Source of the DNA: RPQJ01 sp963731105 | GTDB taxonomy: Bacteria > Pseudomonadota > Gammaproteobacteria > Steroidobacterales > Steroidobacteraceae | Length of the DNA stretch: 64,000 bases | NCBI GenBank assembly: GCA_963731105.1 | Contig: CAVSUM010000022.1 | Span: 62,001 to 126,000 of the forward strand | Reading direction: 5' to 3' | Shown: positions 8,472 to 18,884 of the stretch, in pieces | Layout: every line of letters begins with the position of its first letter | Position numbering within the stretch: the stretch's first letter is position 1 | Program-made: the position numbers and the translations under genes | Notes under the pieces: model-generated | The model's input: the letters and a program-made list of their open reading frames with translations, nothing else | Told to the model about the DNA's origin: nothing | Databases searched by the model: none

Positions 8472-8526
8472 CGAACCGGCGTACACGGCTTTGCAGGCCG
8501 CTGCATGACCACTCTGCCACCTAGCC
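8453..8526 (-). tRNA. cysT: tRNA-Cys (anticodon GCA), CCA encoded
   Basis: A 74-nt tRNA with acceptor strands GGCTAGG (8520-8526) and CCTAGCC (8457-8463), discriminator U, encoded CCA at 8453-8455, anticodon loop CUGCAAA (GCA, Cys) and T arm GGTTCGATTCC. It lies 60 bases downstream of tRNA-Gly, as in the E. coli glyW-cysT-leuZ cluster. Confidence 0.96.
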
Positions 8527-8586
8527 TCGCCGAAACCGTGTGCCAGAAAAACATAACCCCGGGTGGCCCGGGGTCATGCAGAGAAC

Positions 8587-8662
8587 TGGAGCGGGTAACG
8601 AGGCTCGAACTCGTGACCTCGACCTTGGCAAGGTCGCGCTCTACCAACTGAGCTACACCCGC
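8587..8662 (-). tRNA. glyW: tRNA-Gly (anticodon GCC), CCA encoded
   Basis: A 76-nt tRNA with acceptor strands GCGGGTG (8656-8662) and TACCCGC (8591-8597), discriminator U, encoded CCA at 8587-8589, anticodon loop TTGCCAA (GCC, Gly) and T arm AGTTCGAGCCT. It lies directly downstream of pgsA. Confidence 0.96.
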
Positions 8663-8726
8663 TCGGACATCCCTCGGGCCGCAAGGCCTTAGGGAACGCG
8701 TATTTTTAGAGGAAGCCGCGGTTCTG

Positions 8727-9296
8727 TCAAGGGAGGGGGGTGCGCCGCAGCTCCGGCCAGGCGGCCTGCAGGTAGCTGACCATCGACCAGAGCGTCAAGA
8801 CGCCCGCGACCACCAGCAGCACCACGCCGGTCTCGTACACCGGCAGGCCGAACACGTCGCTGCGGAACATCATCATCGAGAGTCCCGTCATCTGCACGAT
8901 GGTCTTGACCTTGCCCATGCCCGAGACCGCGACCTTGGCGCGGGCGCCGAGGTGCGCCATCCACTCGCGCAGCGCCGAGACCGTGATTTCGCGGCCGATG
9001 ATCACCACCGCAGTGATCACGATCAGCGGCCGCGTGTCGTGCCCCACCAGCAGCACCAGCGCGGTGGCGACCATCAGCTTGTCGGCCACGGGATCGAGGA
9101 ATTCGCCGAGCGGCGTGGTGAGCCCCAGCCGCCGCGCAAGGTAGCCGTCCAGCGAATCGGTGAGCGCCGCGACGATGAACACGATGGCCGCGAGCGGGTT
9201 CGACCAGGGGTGGCTCCAGTAGAACAGCGCGACCACCAGCGGCACCGCGACGATCCGGGCGAGCGTGAGGACATTGGGCAGGTTGGCCAGGTTCAC
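8727..9296 (-). CDS. pgsA: CDP-diacylglycerol--glycerol-3-phosphate 3-phosphatidyltransferase
   Basis: A 189-residue inner-membrane enzyme that condenses CDP-diacylglycerol with glycerol-3-phosphate to phosphatidylglycerol phosphate, the first committed step to phosphatidylglycerol and cardiolipin. The CDP-alcohol phosphotransferase motif is intact (DSLDGYLARR, then GEFLDPVADK, about residues 47-73) and several membrane helices follow. The GTG at 9294-9296 starts the conserved MNLANLPNVLTLARI. It lies six bases after uvrC and before tRNA-Gly, the same order as in E. coli, so the two genes form one unit. Confidence 0.95.
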   Translation of the reverse strand: MNLANLPNVLTLARIVAVPLVVALFYWSHPWSNPLAAIVFIVAALTDSLDGYLARRLGLTTPLGEFLDPVADKLMVATALVLLVGHDTRPLIVITAVVIIGREITVSALREWMAHLGARAKVAVSGMGKVKTIVQMTGLSMMMFRSDVFGLPVYETGVVLLVVAGVLTLWSMVSYLQAAWPELRRTPLP

Positions 9297-9302
9297 GTTC
9301 GC

Positions 9303-11126
9303 TCAAGGCCCCGGGTTCATTTTTTCGAAAATCAGCTCCGCCAGCGGGCGTGAAATGCCGCGCACCCTGGCGAGGTCCTCGACCGACGCCTGCCGCACGC
9401 CCTGCAGCCCGCCGAACGATTTCAGCAACTCGCGGCGCTTCGCGGGACCGAGCCCCGGGATCTCCTCGAGAAACGACTCGAGGCGGAGCCGTGCCCGCGC
9501 CTTGCGGTGCCCGGCGATCGCGAAACGGTGCGCCTCGTCGCGCACTCGCTGCACGAGTCGCAACGCTGCAGAGTCCGGCCCGAGTATAAGGGGGGCCTCC
9601 TGACCGGCCAAGAACAGTCGCTCCTGCCCGGCGCGACGGTCGGCGCCCTTGGCGACGCCGACGGCCGGCAGCCCCTCGATGCCGAGTTCCGCGAGAGCCG
9701 CGTGCGCCGCCTGCAGTTGCCCTGCCCCGCCGTCGATCAACAGCAGGTCGGGCATCGCGCCCTCGCCCTTCTGCACCCGCGCGAAATGACGGCTCACCGC
9801 CTGGCGCATGCCGGCGAAGTCGTCGCCGGGCGTCAGGCCCTTGAGGTTGAAGCGTCGGTAGTCACTCTTCACGGGCCCTTCCGGGCCGAACACGACGCAC
9901 GACGCCATGGCGGATTCGCCCATCGTGTGGCTCACGTCGAAGCACTCGATGCGCTGCGGCGTGCGCTCCAGCCCGAGGGCTGCCCGCAAGGCCTCGAGCT
10001 GCTCGCGCACGCTCGATCGGCTGGCCGACTTCATCTGCAGGCCCAGTGCCGCGTTGGTGCGCGCCATCGCCAGCCAGCGCGCGCGCGTGCCGCGCACGCT
10101 GCTGCGGATCGGCACCGGGCGGCCGGCGCGCTGCGCGAGCGCCGCCTCGAGCACGGCGGCGTCCTCGACCGGCTCGCCGACCAGGATCTCGTCCGGCGCC
10201 TCGCGACCGAGGTAGTACTGGGCGAGGAACCCGGCGAGCGCCTCGCGCGCATCGCCGAGCCCGCCCTTCGGGAAGAAATTGCTGCTGCCGAGGTTGCGCC
10301 CGCCGCGCACGAACACGACCGACACGCAGTACTCCGGGCCGTCGCCGGCGATCGCCACGGCGTCGATGTCGGCCCCGCTGATGCGCGTCACCGCCTGGCT
10401 GGCCTGGATCTGCTTCAGCATCGCGATCTGGTCGCGGAAGCGCGCCGCTGCCTCGTACTCCAGTCGCTCGGCCGCCGCCTCCATGCGGCGCCCGAACTCG
10501 GCGATCAGTTCGTTGTTGCGGCCCTGCAGCACCTGCACCGCGTCGTCGATGTCCTGCGCGTACGCCTCGCGCGTGACGAGGCCGACGCACGGCGCCGAGC
10601 AGCGCCCGATCTGGTGCTGCAGGCACGGACGCGACCGGTTGGCGAAGAACGTGTCCTCGCAGGGCCGCAGGCGTGACAATTTCTGCAGCAATTGCACCGT
10701 CTCGCGCGCGGCCACCGAGTTCGGATATGGCCCGAAGAACCGGCCCGGCACCTTGCCGGCGCCGCGGTAGTAGGCGAGCCGCGGGAACTCGTGCGCGGTG
10801 AGGTGTATGTACGGAAAGGTCTTGTCGTCCTTGAGCAGGACGTTGTAGCGCGGCCGGTGCTGCTTGATCAGGTTGTACTCGAGCAGCAGCGCCTCGGTCT
10901 CCGAAGCGGTGACCGTGATCTCGACGCGCGCCACCTGTGCCAGCATGGCCTGCGTCTTGTCGGCGTGCGCCCCGCCGCGGAAATAGCTCGACACACGGCT
11001 CTTCAGCTGCCGCGCCTTGCCCACGTAGAGAATCGTGTCGTCCGCCGCGAGCATGCGGTACACGCCCGGCTTGGCGGGCAGCGAGGCGAGGAAGCTCGGC
11101 AGGTCGAAGGCGGCGGCGTCGGGCAC
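9303..11126 (-). CDS. uvrC: Excinuclease ABC subunit C
   Basis: A 607-residue nucleotide-excision-repair endonuclease that makes both incisions around UvrB-marked lesions. The GIY-YIG domain is at the N-terminus (GVYRM, then ILYVGKARQLKSRVSSYF, about residues 21-52), with the UVR/UvrB-binding segment near residues 200-235, the RNase H-like nuclease domain (FDVSHTMGESAMASCVVF and LLIDGGAGQL) and C-terminal helix-hairpin-helix motifs (IPGLGPAKRRELLKSFGG). Length is normal. Translation starts at the GTG at 11124-11126. It heads the uvrC-pgsA unit and is divergent from vapBC. Confidence 0.97.
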   Translation of the reverse strand: MPDAAAFDLPSFLASLPAKPGVYRMLAADDTILYVGKARQLKSRVSSYFRGGAHADKTQAMLAQVARVEITVTASETEALLLEYNLIKQHRPRYNVLLKDDKTFPYIHLTAHEFPRLAYYRGAGKVPGRFFGPYPNSVAARETVQLLQKLSRLRPCEDTFFANRSRPCLQHQIGRCSAPCVGLVTREAYAQDIDDAVQVLQGRNNELIAEFGRRMEAAAERLEYEAAARFRDQIAMLKQIQASQAVTRISGADIDAVAIAGDGPEYCVSVVFVRGGRNLGSSNFFPKGGLGDAREALAGFLAQYYLGREAPDEILVGEPVEDAAVLEAALAQRAGRPVPIRSSVRGTRARWLAMARTNAALGLQMKSASRSSVREQLEALRAALGLERTPQRIECFDVSHTMGESAMASCVVFGPEGPVKSDYRRFNLKGLTPGDDFAGMRQAVSRHFARVQKGEGAMPDLLLIDGGAGQLQAAHAALAELGIEGLPAVGVAKGADRRAGQERLFLAGQEAPLILGPDSAALRLVQRVRDEAHRFAIAGHRKARARLRLESFLEEIPGLGPAKRRELLKSFGGLQGVRQASVEDLARVRGISRPLAELIFEKMNPGP

Positions 11127-11198
11127 GCGGAAAGTCTATCCGGTCCGGCAGCCGATCCTCATTTCGAGTGATTGCGGTGCATTTCTCGACTTGCGGTC

Positions 11199-11229
11199 GT
11201 GGATATACTGTCGTTCAATGTATATCCAC
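11199..11229. promoter_or_regulatory. Inverted-repeat operator of the vapBC module
   Basis: Ten-base arms GTGGATATAC (11199-11208) and GTATATCCAC (11220-11229) are perfect reverse complements separated by 11 bases. The site ends 19 bases before the vapB ATG and holds a TATACT box, so it should overlap the vapBC promoter. Antitoxins with an AbrB-type fold usually bind such palindromes and repress their own operon, with the toxin as co-repressor. Confidence 0.75.
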
Positions 11230-11248
11230 CTCGGGAGGGCTGGCCGTC

Positions 11249-11482
11249 ATGCAAGTCGCGAAGTGGGGCAACAGCCTGGCCGTGCGGTTGCCGGCGGCAG
11301 TGGTCGAGGCTTTGAACCTCAAGGAAGGCGACCAGGTCGAGATCCAGGTGGCCGGGCGCAACGCCTTCGAGGTCAGCAAGACCCCGGGCCGACGCGAACT
11401 CGTCGCCCGGCTGCGGAAGTTCCGCGGCCGCTTGCCTGCTACCTTCCGGTTCGACCGCCTGGAAGCGAATGAGCGCGGCTGA
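11249..11482 (+). CDS. vapB: Antitoxin, AbrB/MazE (SpoVT) fold, VapB type
   Basis: A 77-residue protein starting MQVAKWGNSLAVRLPAAVVE, the swapped-hairpin AbrB/MazE DNA-binding domain found in many VapB antitoxins, with LKEGDQVEIQVAG completing it. The C-terminal half (about residues 45-77, basic then LPATFRFDRLEANERG) would bind and neutralise the toxin. GGGAGG lies 11-17 bases upstream of the ATG. The gene overlaps vapC by 14 bases, the usual translational coupling of antitoxin and toxin. Confidence 0.9.
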   Translation: MQVAKWGNSLAVRLPAAVVEALNLKEGDQVEIQVAGRNAFEVSKTPGRRELVARLRKFRGRLPATFRFDRLEANERG

Positions 11483-11879
11483 GACCTTCATCGACACGAG
11501 CGTGCTGCTCTACCTGCTGTCCGCCGAGGAGGCGAAGGCAGAACGAGCCGAGGAACTGCTCGTCGCAGGCGGCACCATCAGCGTCCAGGTGCTGAACGAG
11601 TTCGCCGCCGTCGCGACTCGCAAGCTGCGCATGTCCATCGCCGACGTCCGCGAGATCCTCGGCACGGTGCGCGCCGTCTGCGAGGTGCAGCCGGTCGCCG
11701 CGGCGACGCACGATCGCGCGCTGGACCTCGCCGAGCGCTACGGCTTCTCGTTTTACGACGCGGTGCTGGTAGCTGCCGCGCTCCTGGCAGGCTGTACCCG
11801 CCTGTATGCAGAAGACCTGCAGCACGGCCAGTTGATCGACCGTCGGCTGCGCATCGTCAATCCGTTTCGCGCCGGCTGA
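11469..11879 (+). CDS. vapC: PIN-domain ribonuclease toxin, VapC type
   Basis: A 136-residue PIN-domain RNase, the toxin of the pair. Acidic metal-binding residues typical of the fold are visible: D9 in FIDTSVLLY, E in LNEFAAV (about 46), D in SFYDAVLVAAAL (about 98) and AEDLQHG (about 116). Such toxins usually cut tRNA or rRNA; the target here is unknown. It overlaps vapB by 14 bases, and its 3' end overlaps the convergent uracil-DNA glycosylase gene by 23 bases. Confidence 0.92.
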   Translation: MSAAETFIDTSVLLYLLSAEEAKAERAEELLVAGGTISVQVLNEFAAVATRKLRMSIADVREILGTVRAVCEVQPVAAATHDRALDLAERYGFSFYDAVLVAAALLAGCTRLYAEDLQHGQLIDRRLRIVNPFRAG

Positions 11880-12504
11880 GCGCGCGCGTCGTCGCCCTGC
11901 CTAACACCTCGCGGAACATCGCCGTGGTCAGTCGCCGCGTGTTGGTGTTGTAGCGGCTGCAGTGATAGGAATCGAACAGGTGGCGGCCACTCGGCAGCAC
12001 GTGCTCCGCGCCGTGAGCGAAGCGGTATGCCGCGAGCCGGAGGCCGGCGGCGCGCAGCACCGCACCGTGAGCGATGGCACCCAGTGCCAGCACGACAGTA
12101 TCGCCCGGCAGGCCCGCGAGTTCGGCGCGCAGGAAGTCGTTGCAGGTGGCGATCTCGGCCGGCGTCGGCTTGTTGCCGGGCGGAACGCACTTCACGGCGT
12201 TGGTGATGCGCGCACCGGTGAGGACAAGGCCGTCGTCGCGCGCAGACGAGACCGGAGCGCTCGCCCACCCGAAGGCATGCAGCGTCTCGTAGAGCAGCAC
12301 GCCGGCGTAGTCACCGGTGAAGGGCCGCCCGCTGGCGTTGGCGCCGTGAAAGCCCGGCGCGAGGCCCACGATCAGCAACCGCGGCTGCAGGTCGCCGAAC
12401 GGCGCTACCGGCGCGCAATGGTAGCCCGGGTGCTGCGCCCTGCCCTCGTCGAGAAACGCGGCGAGGCGCGGGCAGCGGCGGCAGTCCGGGTCGAACTCAG
12501 TCAT
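11857..12504 (-). CDS. Uracil-DNA glycosylase, family 5 (UdgB-like)
   Basis: A 215-residue DNA-repair glycosylase removing uracil, and in this family often other deaminated bases, from DNA. Motif A reads GLAPGFHGANASGRPFTGDY and the second active-site motif is DSYHCSRYNTNTRRL, the form typical of family 5 rather than families 1 or 4. Cysteines in CRRCP (about residues 9-12) and further in (NAVKC) are candidate iron-sulfur ligands. I prefer the ATG at 12502-12504 over a TTG five codons upstream. It converges on and overlaps vapC by 23 bases. Confidence 0.87.
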   Translation of the reverse strand: MTEFDPDCRRCPRLAAFLDEGRAQHPGYHCAPVAPFGDLQPRLLIVGLAPGFHGANASGRPFTGDYAGVLLYETLHAFGWASAPVSSARDDGLVLTGARITNAVKCVPPGNKPTPAEIATCNDFLRAELAGLPGDTVVLALGAIAHGAVLRAAGLRLAAYRFAHGAEHVLPSGRHLFDSYHCSRYNTNTRRLTTAMFREVLGRATTRALSRRETD

Positions 12505-12560
12505 TGACGTGGCGGGCAACGGCCAGCGGGCCGGCAGTCGTACTGTAGTTCATGGGCCCT

Positions 12561-12597
12561 CCAAAGAAACGGCCCGGGCAGTCTCCTGCCCGGGCCG
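12561..12597 (-). terminator. Rho-independent terminator of the aceBA operon
   Basis: A perfect 12-bp GC-rich stem (12570-12581 with 12586-12597) has a 4-base loop. On the minus strand it is followed by a T-rich run (TTTCTTTGG). It lies 24 bases past the aceA stop. Confidence 0.9.
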
Positions 12598-12621
12598 CGT
12601 CGGGTCAGTCGCAGACGCCCG

Positions 12622-13932
12622 TCAGTGATGGGCACCGCCGGTGTCGAACTGCTCCTCTTCCGTGGAGCCGTGCATCGCCGTAGTCGACGAGTGGCCGCCC
12701 TGGACGACCTGGGTCACCTCGTCGAAATAGCCCGTGCCGACCTCCTGCTGGTGCGACACGAACGTGTAGCCGCGATCGCGCGCCGCGAACTCCGGCTCCT
12801 GCACCTTCTCGACGTAGGCCGTCATGCCCTTCTTCACGTATTCCTGCGTGAGGTCGAACATGTTGAACCACATGTTGTGGATGCCGGCCAGCGTGATGAA
12901 CTGGTACTTGTAGCCCATGGCACCGAGCTCGCGCTGGAACTTCGCGATCGTCGCGTCGTCGAGGTTCTTCTTCCAGTTGAACGACGGCGAGCAGTTGTAC
13001 GACAGCATCTTGTCCGGGAACTTCTTGCGGATCGCCTCGGCGAAGGCCTTGGCGAAGCCGAGGTCCGGCTTGCCCGTCTCGCACCACACCATGTCGGCGT
13101 ACGGCGCATAGGCCAGGCCGCGGGAGATCGACTGCTCGACGCCCGGCTTGACGCGATAGAAGCCTTCCGGCGTGCGCTCGCCGGTGCAGAACGGCTTGTC
13201 GTTCTCGTCGACGTCGCTGGTGAGCAGGTCCGCTGCCTCGGCGTCGGTGCGCGCCAGCACGATGGTCGGCGTGCCCATCACGTCGGCGGCGAAACGCGCG
13301 GCAACCAGCTTCTGGATCGCTTCCTGCGTCGGCACCAGCACCTTGCCGCCCATGTGGCCGCACTTCTTGACGGACGCGAGCTGGTCCTCGAAGTGCACGC
13401 CCGCGGCGCCGGCGCGGATCATCGCCTTCATCAGCTCGAACGCATTGAGCACGCCGCCGAAGCCCGCCTCGGCGTCGGCGACGATCGGCGCGAAGAAGTC
13501 GACGTATTCCTTGTGGCCCGGGTGCACGCCACGCGAGCACTGGATCTCGTCGGCGCGCTTGAACGTCGCGTTGATGCGCTCCACGACCTTCGGCACCGAG
13601 TCGACCGGGTACAGCGACTGGTCGGGGTACATCGCCATGTAGCTGTTGTTGTCGGCGGCGACCTGCCAGCCCGACAGGTAGATCGCCTTGATGCCGGCCT
13701 TGACCTGCTGCATCGCCTGGCCCGCGGTGAGCGCGCCGAGGCAGTTGACGTACGGCTCGGTGGTCACCAGCTTCCACAGCTTCTCGGCGCCGAGGCGCGC
13801 GAGCGTGTGGTCGACCAGCACGTTGCCGCGCAGCCGGACGACGTCCTCGGCCTTGTAGGGCCGCTTGATGCCCTTCCAGCGCGGGTTGTCGTGCCAGTCC
13901 TTGCGCAGTGCGGTTGCAGCCTTGTCGGTCAT
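12622..13932 (-). CDS. aceA: Isocitrate lyase
   Basis: A 436-residue glyoxylate-shunt enzyme splitting isocitrate into succinate and glyoxylate. The catalytic loop VKKCGHMGGK carries the active cysteine at about residue 191. YLSGWQVAADNN, DAEAGFGG, HFEDQ and YNCSPSFNWKK are the other conserved active-site segments. Length matches the bacterial tetrameric enzyme. It follows aceB by 28 bases in the same direction and is closed by a strong terminator, so aceBA is one operon. This lets the cell grow on acetate, fatty acids or leucine-derived acetyl-CoA. Confidence 0.98.
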   Translation of the reverse strand: MTDKAATALRKDWHDNPRWKGIKRPYKAEDVVRLRGNVLVDHTLARLGAEKLWKLVTTEPYVNCLGALTAGQAMQQVKAGIKAIYLSGWQVAADNNSYMAMYPDQSLYPVDSVPKVVERINATFKRADEIQCSRGVHPGHKEYVDFFAPIVADAEAGFGGVLNAFELMKAMIRAGAAGVHFEDQLASVKKCGHMGGKVLVPTQEAIQKLVAARFAADVMGTPTIVLARTDAEAADLLTSDVDENDKPFCTGERTPEGFYRVKPGVEQSISRGLAYAPYADMVWCETGKPDLGFAKAFAEAIRKKFPDKMLSYNCSPSFNWKKNLDDATIAKFQRELGAMGYKYQFITLAGIHNMWFNMFDLTQEYVKKGMTAYVEKVQEPEFAARDRGYTFVSHQQEVGTGYFDEVTQVVQGGHSSTTAMHGSTEEEQFDTGGAHH

Positions 13933-13960
13933 TTTTCGTTCCTCGTTTGAGCGAATTCTG

Positions 13961-15568
<1,608 letters not shown>

Positions 15569-16251
15569 GGCGGACTCCCCGCGCCAACAGCCACCCCGTG
15601 GGCGGCATCGCGGCACGATGTTGCAGCGCAATAATGAGGATAGACTTGGGTTCCTGCCCGGGGCAAGAGCAATATCCGTAATGCGTCTGGTCCTGCTGAA
15701 CAAGCCCTTCCAGGTCCTGCCACAGTTCACCAGCCCGGACGACCGCCGCTGCCTGCGCGATTACCTGCCGCTGCGGGGCGTCTACCCGGCCGGCCGCCTC
15801 GATTTCGACAGCGAGGGGCTGATGGTGCTCACCGACTTCGGACCCTGGCAGGCGCGCATCAGCCAGCCGCAGTCCGGCCTGCCGAAGACCTACCTGGCGC
15901 AGGTCGAGGGCGAGCCGGACGCCACCGCGCTGGCCGCCCTGCGCGCCGGGGTGACGCTGAACGACGGCCCCACCCTGCCGGCGCTCGCCGAAGTCGTGCC
16001 CGAGCCCGACTGGCTCTGGCCGCGCGACCCGCCGATCCGCTTCCGCAAGAGCATTCCGACGGCCTGGCTGTCACTGACCCTGCGCGAAGGCCGCAACCGG
16101 CAGGTTCGCCGCATGACCGCCGCCGTCGGCCTGCCGACCTTGCGACTGGTGCGTGCCGGCGTCGGGCCGTGGCGGGTCGAGGGCCTGGCGCCCGGGGCGT
16201 GGCGTGAACTGCCGCGCGACGCGGTCGAAGCGGTGCTGGCGCCGGGACGGC

Positions 16252-17607
<1,356 letters not shown>

Positions 17608-17714
17608 CGGGGATCCTACCGCGGATCGCTGCACCGCAAAAGAAACGCCCGATGTGACGCCGGACGGCGGTTTCGTCACAATCGCGCCCCTTACGCACCG
17701 GCGGAGCCAACGAA

Positions 17715-18884
17715 ATGCAAAAAGTCCTGGTCCTGGGCGCGGGCAAGATCGGTTCGCTGATCTCCGGCCTGCTCGCCGAAACCGGCGACTACGAAGTCCA
17801 CGTCGCCGACGTCAACGGCGCCGTCGCCAGTGCGGTCGTCGAAGCCCATCGGCTGGACAACCTGTACGCGCACGGTTTCGACGCTCGCGACGCAGCCGCG
17901 CTCGCGGCGCACCTGAAGGCCCACCCCGTCGATGCGGTGATCTCGAGCCTGCCCTACTACTGCAACGTCACGGTTGCCGAGGCGGCGCGCGCGGCGGGCA
18001 TGCACTACTTCGACCTGACCGAGGACGTCGAGGTGACACGTGCGGTGCGCCGCCTCGCCGAGGGGTCGGACCACGCGTTCGTGCCGCAATGCGGGCTCGC
18101 GCCGGGCTTCATCAGCATCGCGGCCAACGCGCTGATCGGCCACTTCGACGAGCTGCGCAGCGTGAAGCTGCGGGTCGGCGCCCTGCCCCAGCACCCGAAC
18201 AACGTGCTCAAGTACTCGCTCACCTGGTCCACCGAGGGCCTGATCAACGAATACGGCAACCCGTGCGAGGCGATCGTCGACGGCCGCGCCATCGAGGTGG
18301 CGCCGCTCGAGGGGCTCGAGGAGATCGAGATCGACGGCACGCCGTACGAGGCGTTCAACACCTCGGGCGGCCTCGGTTCGCTCGGCGCCACCTACGGCGA
18401 CCGGGTGCAGGCGATGGACTACAAGACCATCCGCTACCCGGGCCACTGCTCGCAGATGCGCCTGCTGATGAACGACCTGAAGCTGAACCAGGACCGCGCC
18501 ACGTTGAAGCGCGTGCTCGAGAACGCGGTGCCGCAGACGCTGCAGGACGTGGTGATCGTCTACGTCGCGGTCACCGGCCGCCAGGAAGGCGAGCTGCGCG
18601 AGGAGAACTACGTGAGCAAGATCTATCCGCAGGTGATCGCCGGGCGGCTGTGGTCCGCCATCCAGGTCACCACGGCCGCGGGCATCACCGCAGTGGTGGA
18701 CCTCGTGATGAGCAACCGCGGCCGCTTCCGTGGCTTCGTGCGCCAGGAGGACTTCCACCTGGTCGACGTGCTCGACAATCGCTTCGGCCAGTACTACGCG
18801 AACGGCGGCGGCAAGGATGTGTCGGCGCGACTGGTGGTGGCCGGGCAGACCGGCGCGCAGCGCGCAGTCGGGAGCCGCGCATGA
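17715..18884 (+). CDS. Saccharopine dehydrogenase family protein
   Basis: A 389-residue NAD(P)-dependent enzyme of the saccharopine dehydrogenase (Lys9/LYS1-like) family. The N-terminal Rossmann motif is VLVLGAGKIGSLISGLLAE (residues 4-22). The central segments CGLAPGFISIAAN and FNTSGGLGSLGATY are family hallmarks. The neighbour overlapping its stop codon (ATGA, 18881-18884) is an aminoadipate-semialdehyde dehydrogenase. So it most likely splits saccharopine, or reduces/oxidises a related lysine intermediate, to aminoadipate semialdehyde and glutamate. No separate lysine-ketoglutarate reductase lies beside it. GGAG lies upstream of the ATG. Confidence 0.88.
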   Translation: MQKVLVLGAGKIGSLISGLLAETGDYEVHVADVNGAVASAVVEAHRLDNLYAHGFDARDAAALAAHLKAHPVDAVISSLPYYCNVTVAEAARAAGMHYFDLTEDVEVTRAVRRLAEGSDHAFVPQCGLAPGFISIAANALIGHFDELRSVKLRVGALPQHPNNVLKYSLTWSTEGLINEYGNPCEAIVDGRAIEVAPLEGLEEIEIDGTPYEAFNTSGGLGSLGATYGDRVQAMDYKTIRYPGHCSQMRLLMNDLKLNQDRATLKRVLENAVPQTLQDVVIVYVAVTGRQEGELREENYVSKIYPQVIAGRLWSAIQVTTAAGITAVVDLVMSNRGRFRGFVRQEDFHLVDVLDNRFGQYYANGGGKDVSARLVVAGQTGAQRAVGSRA

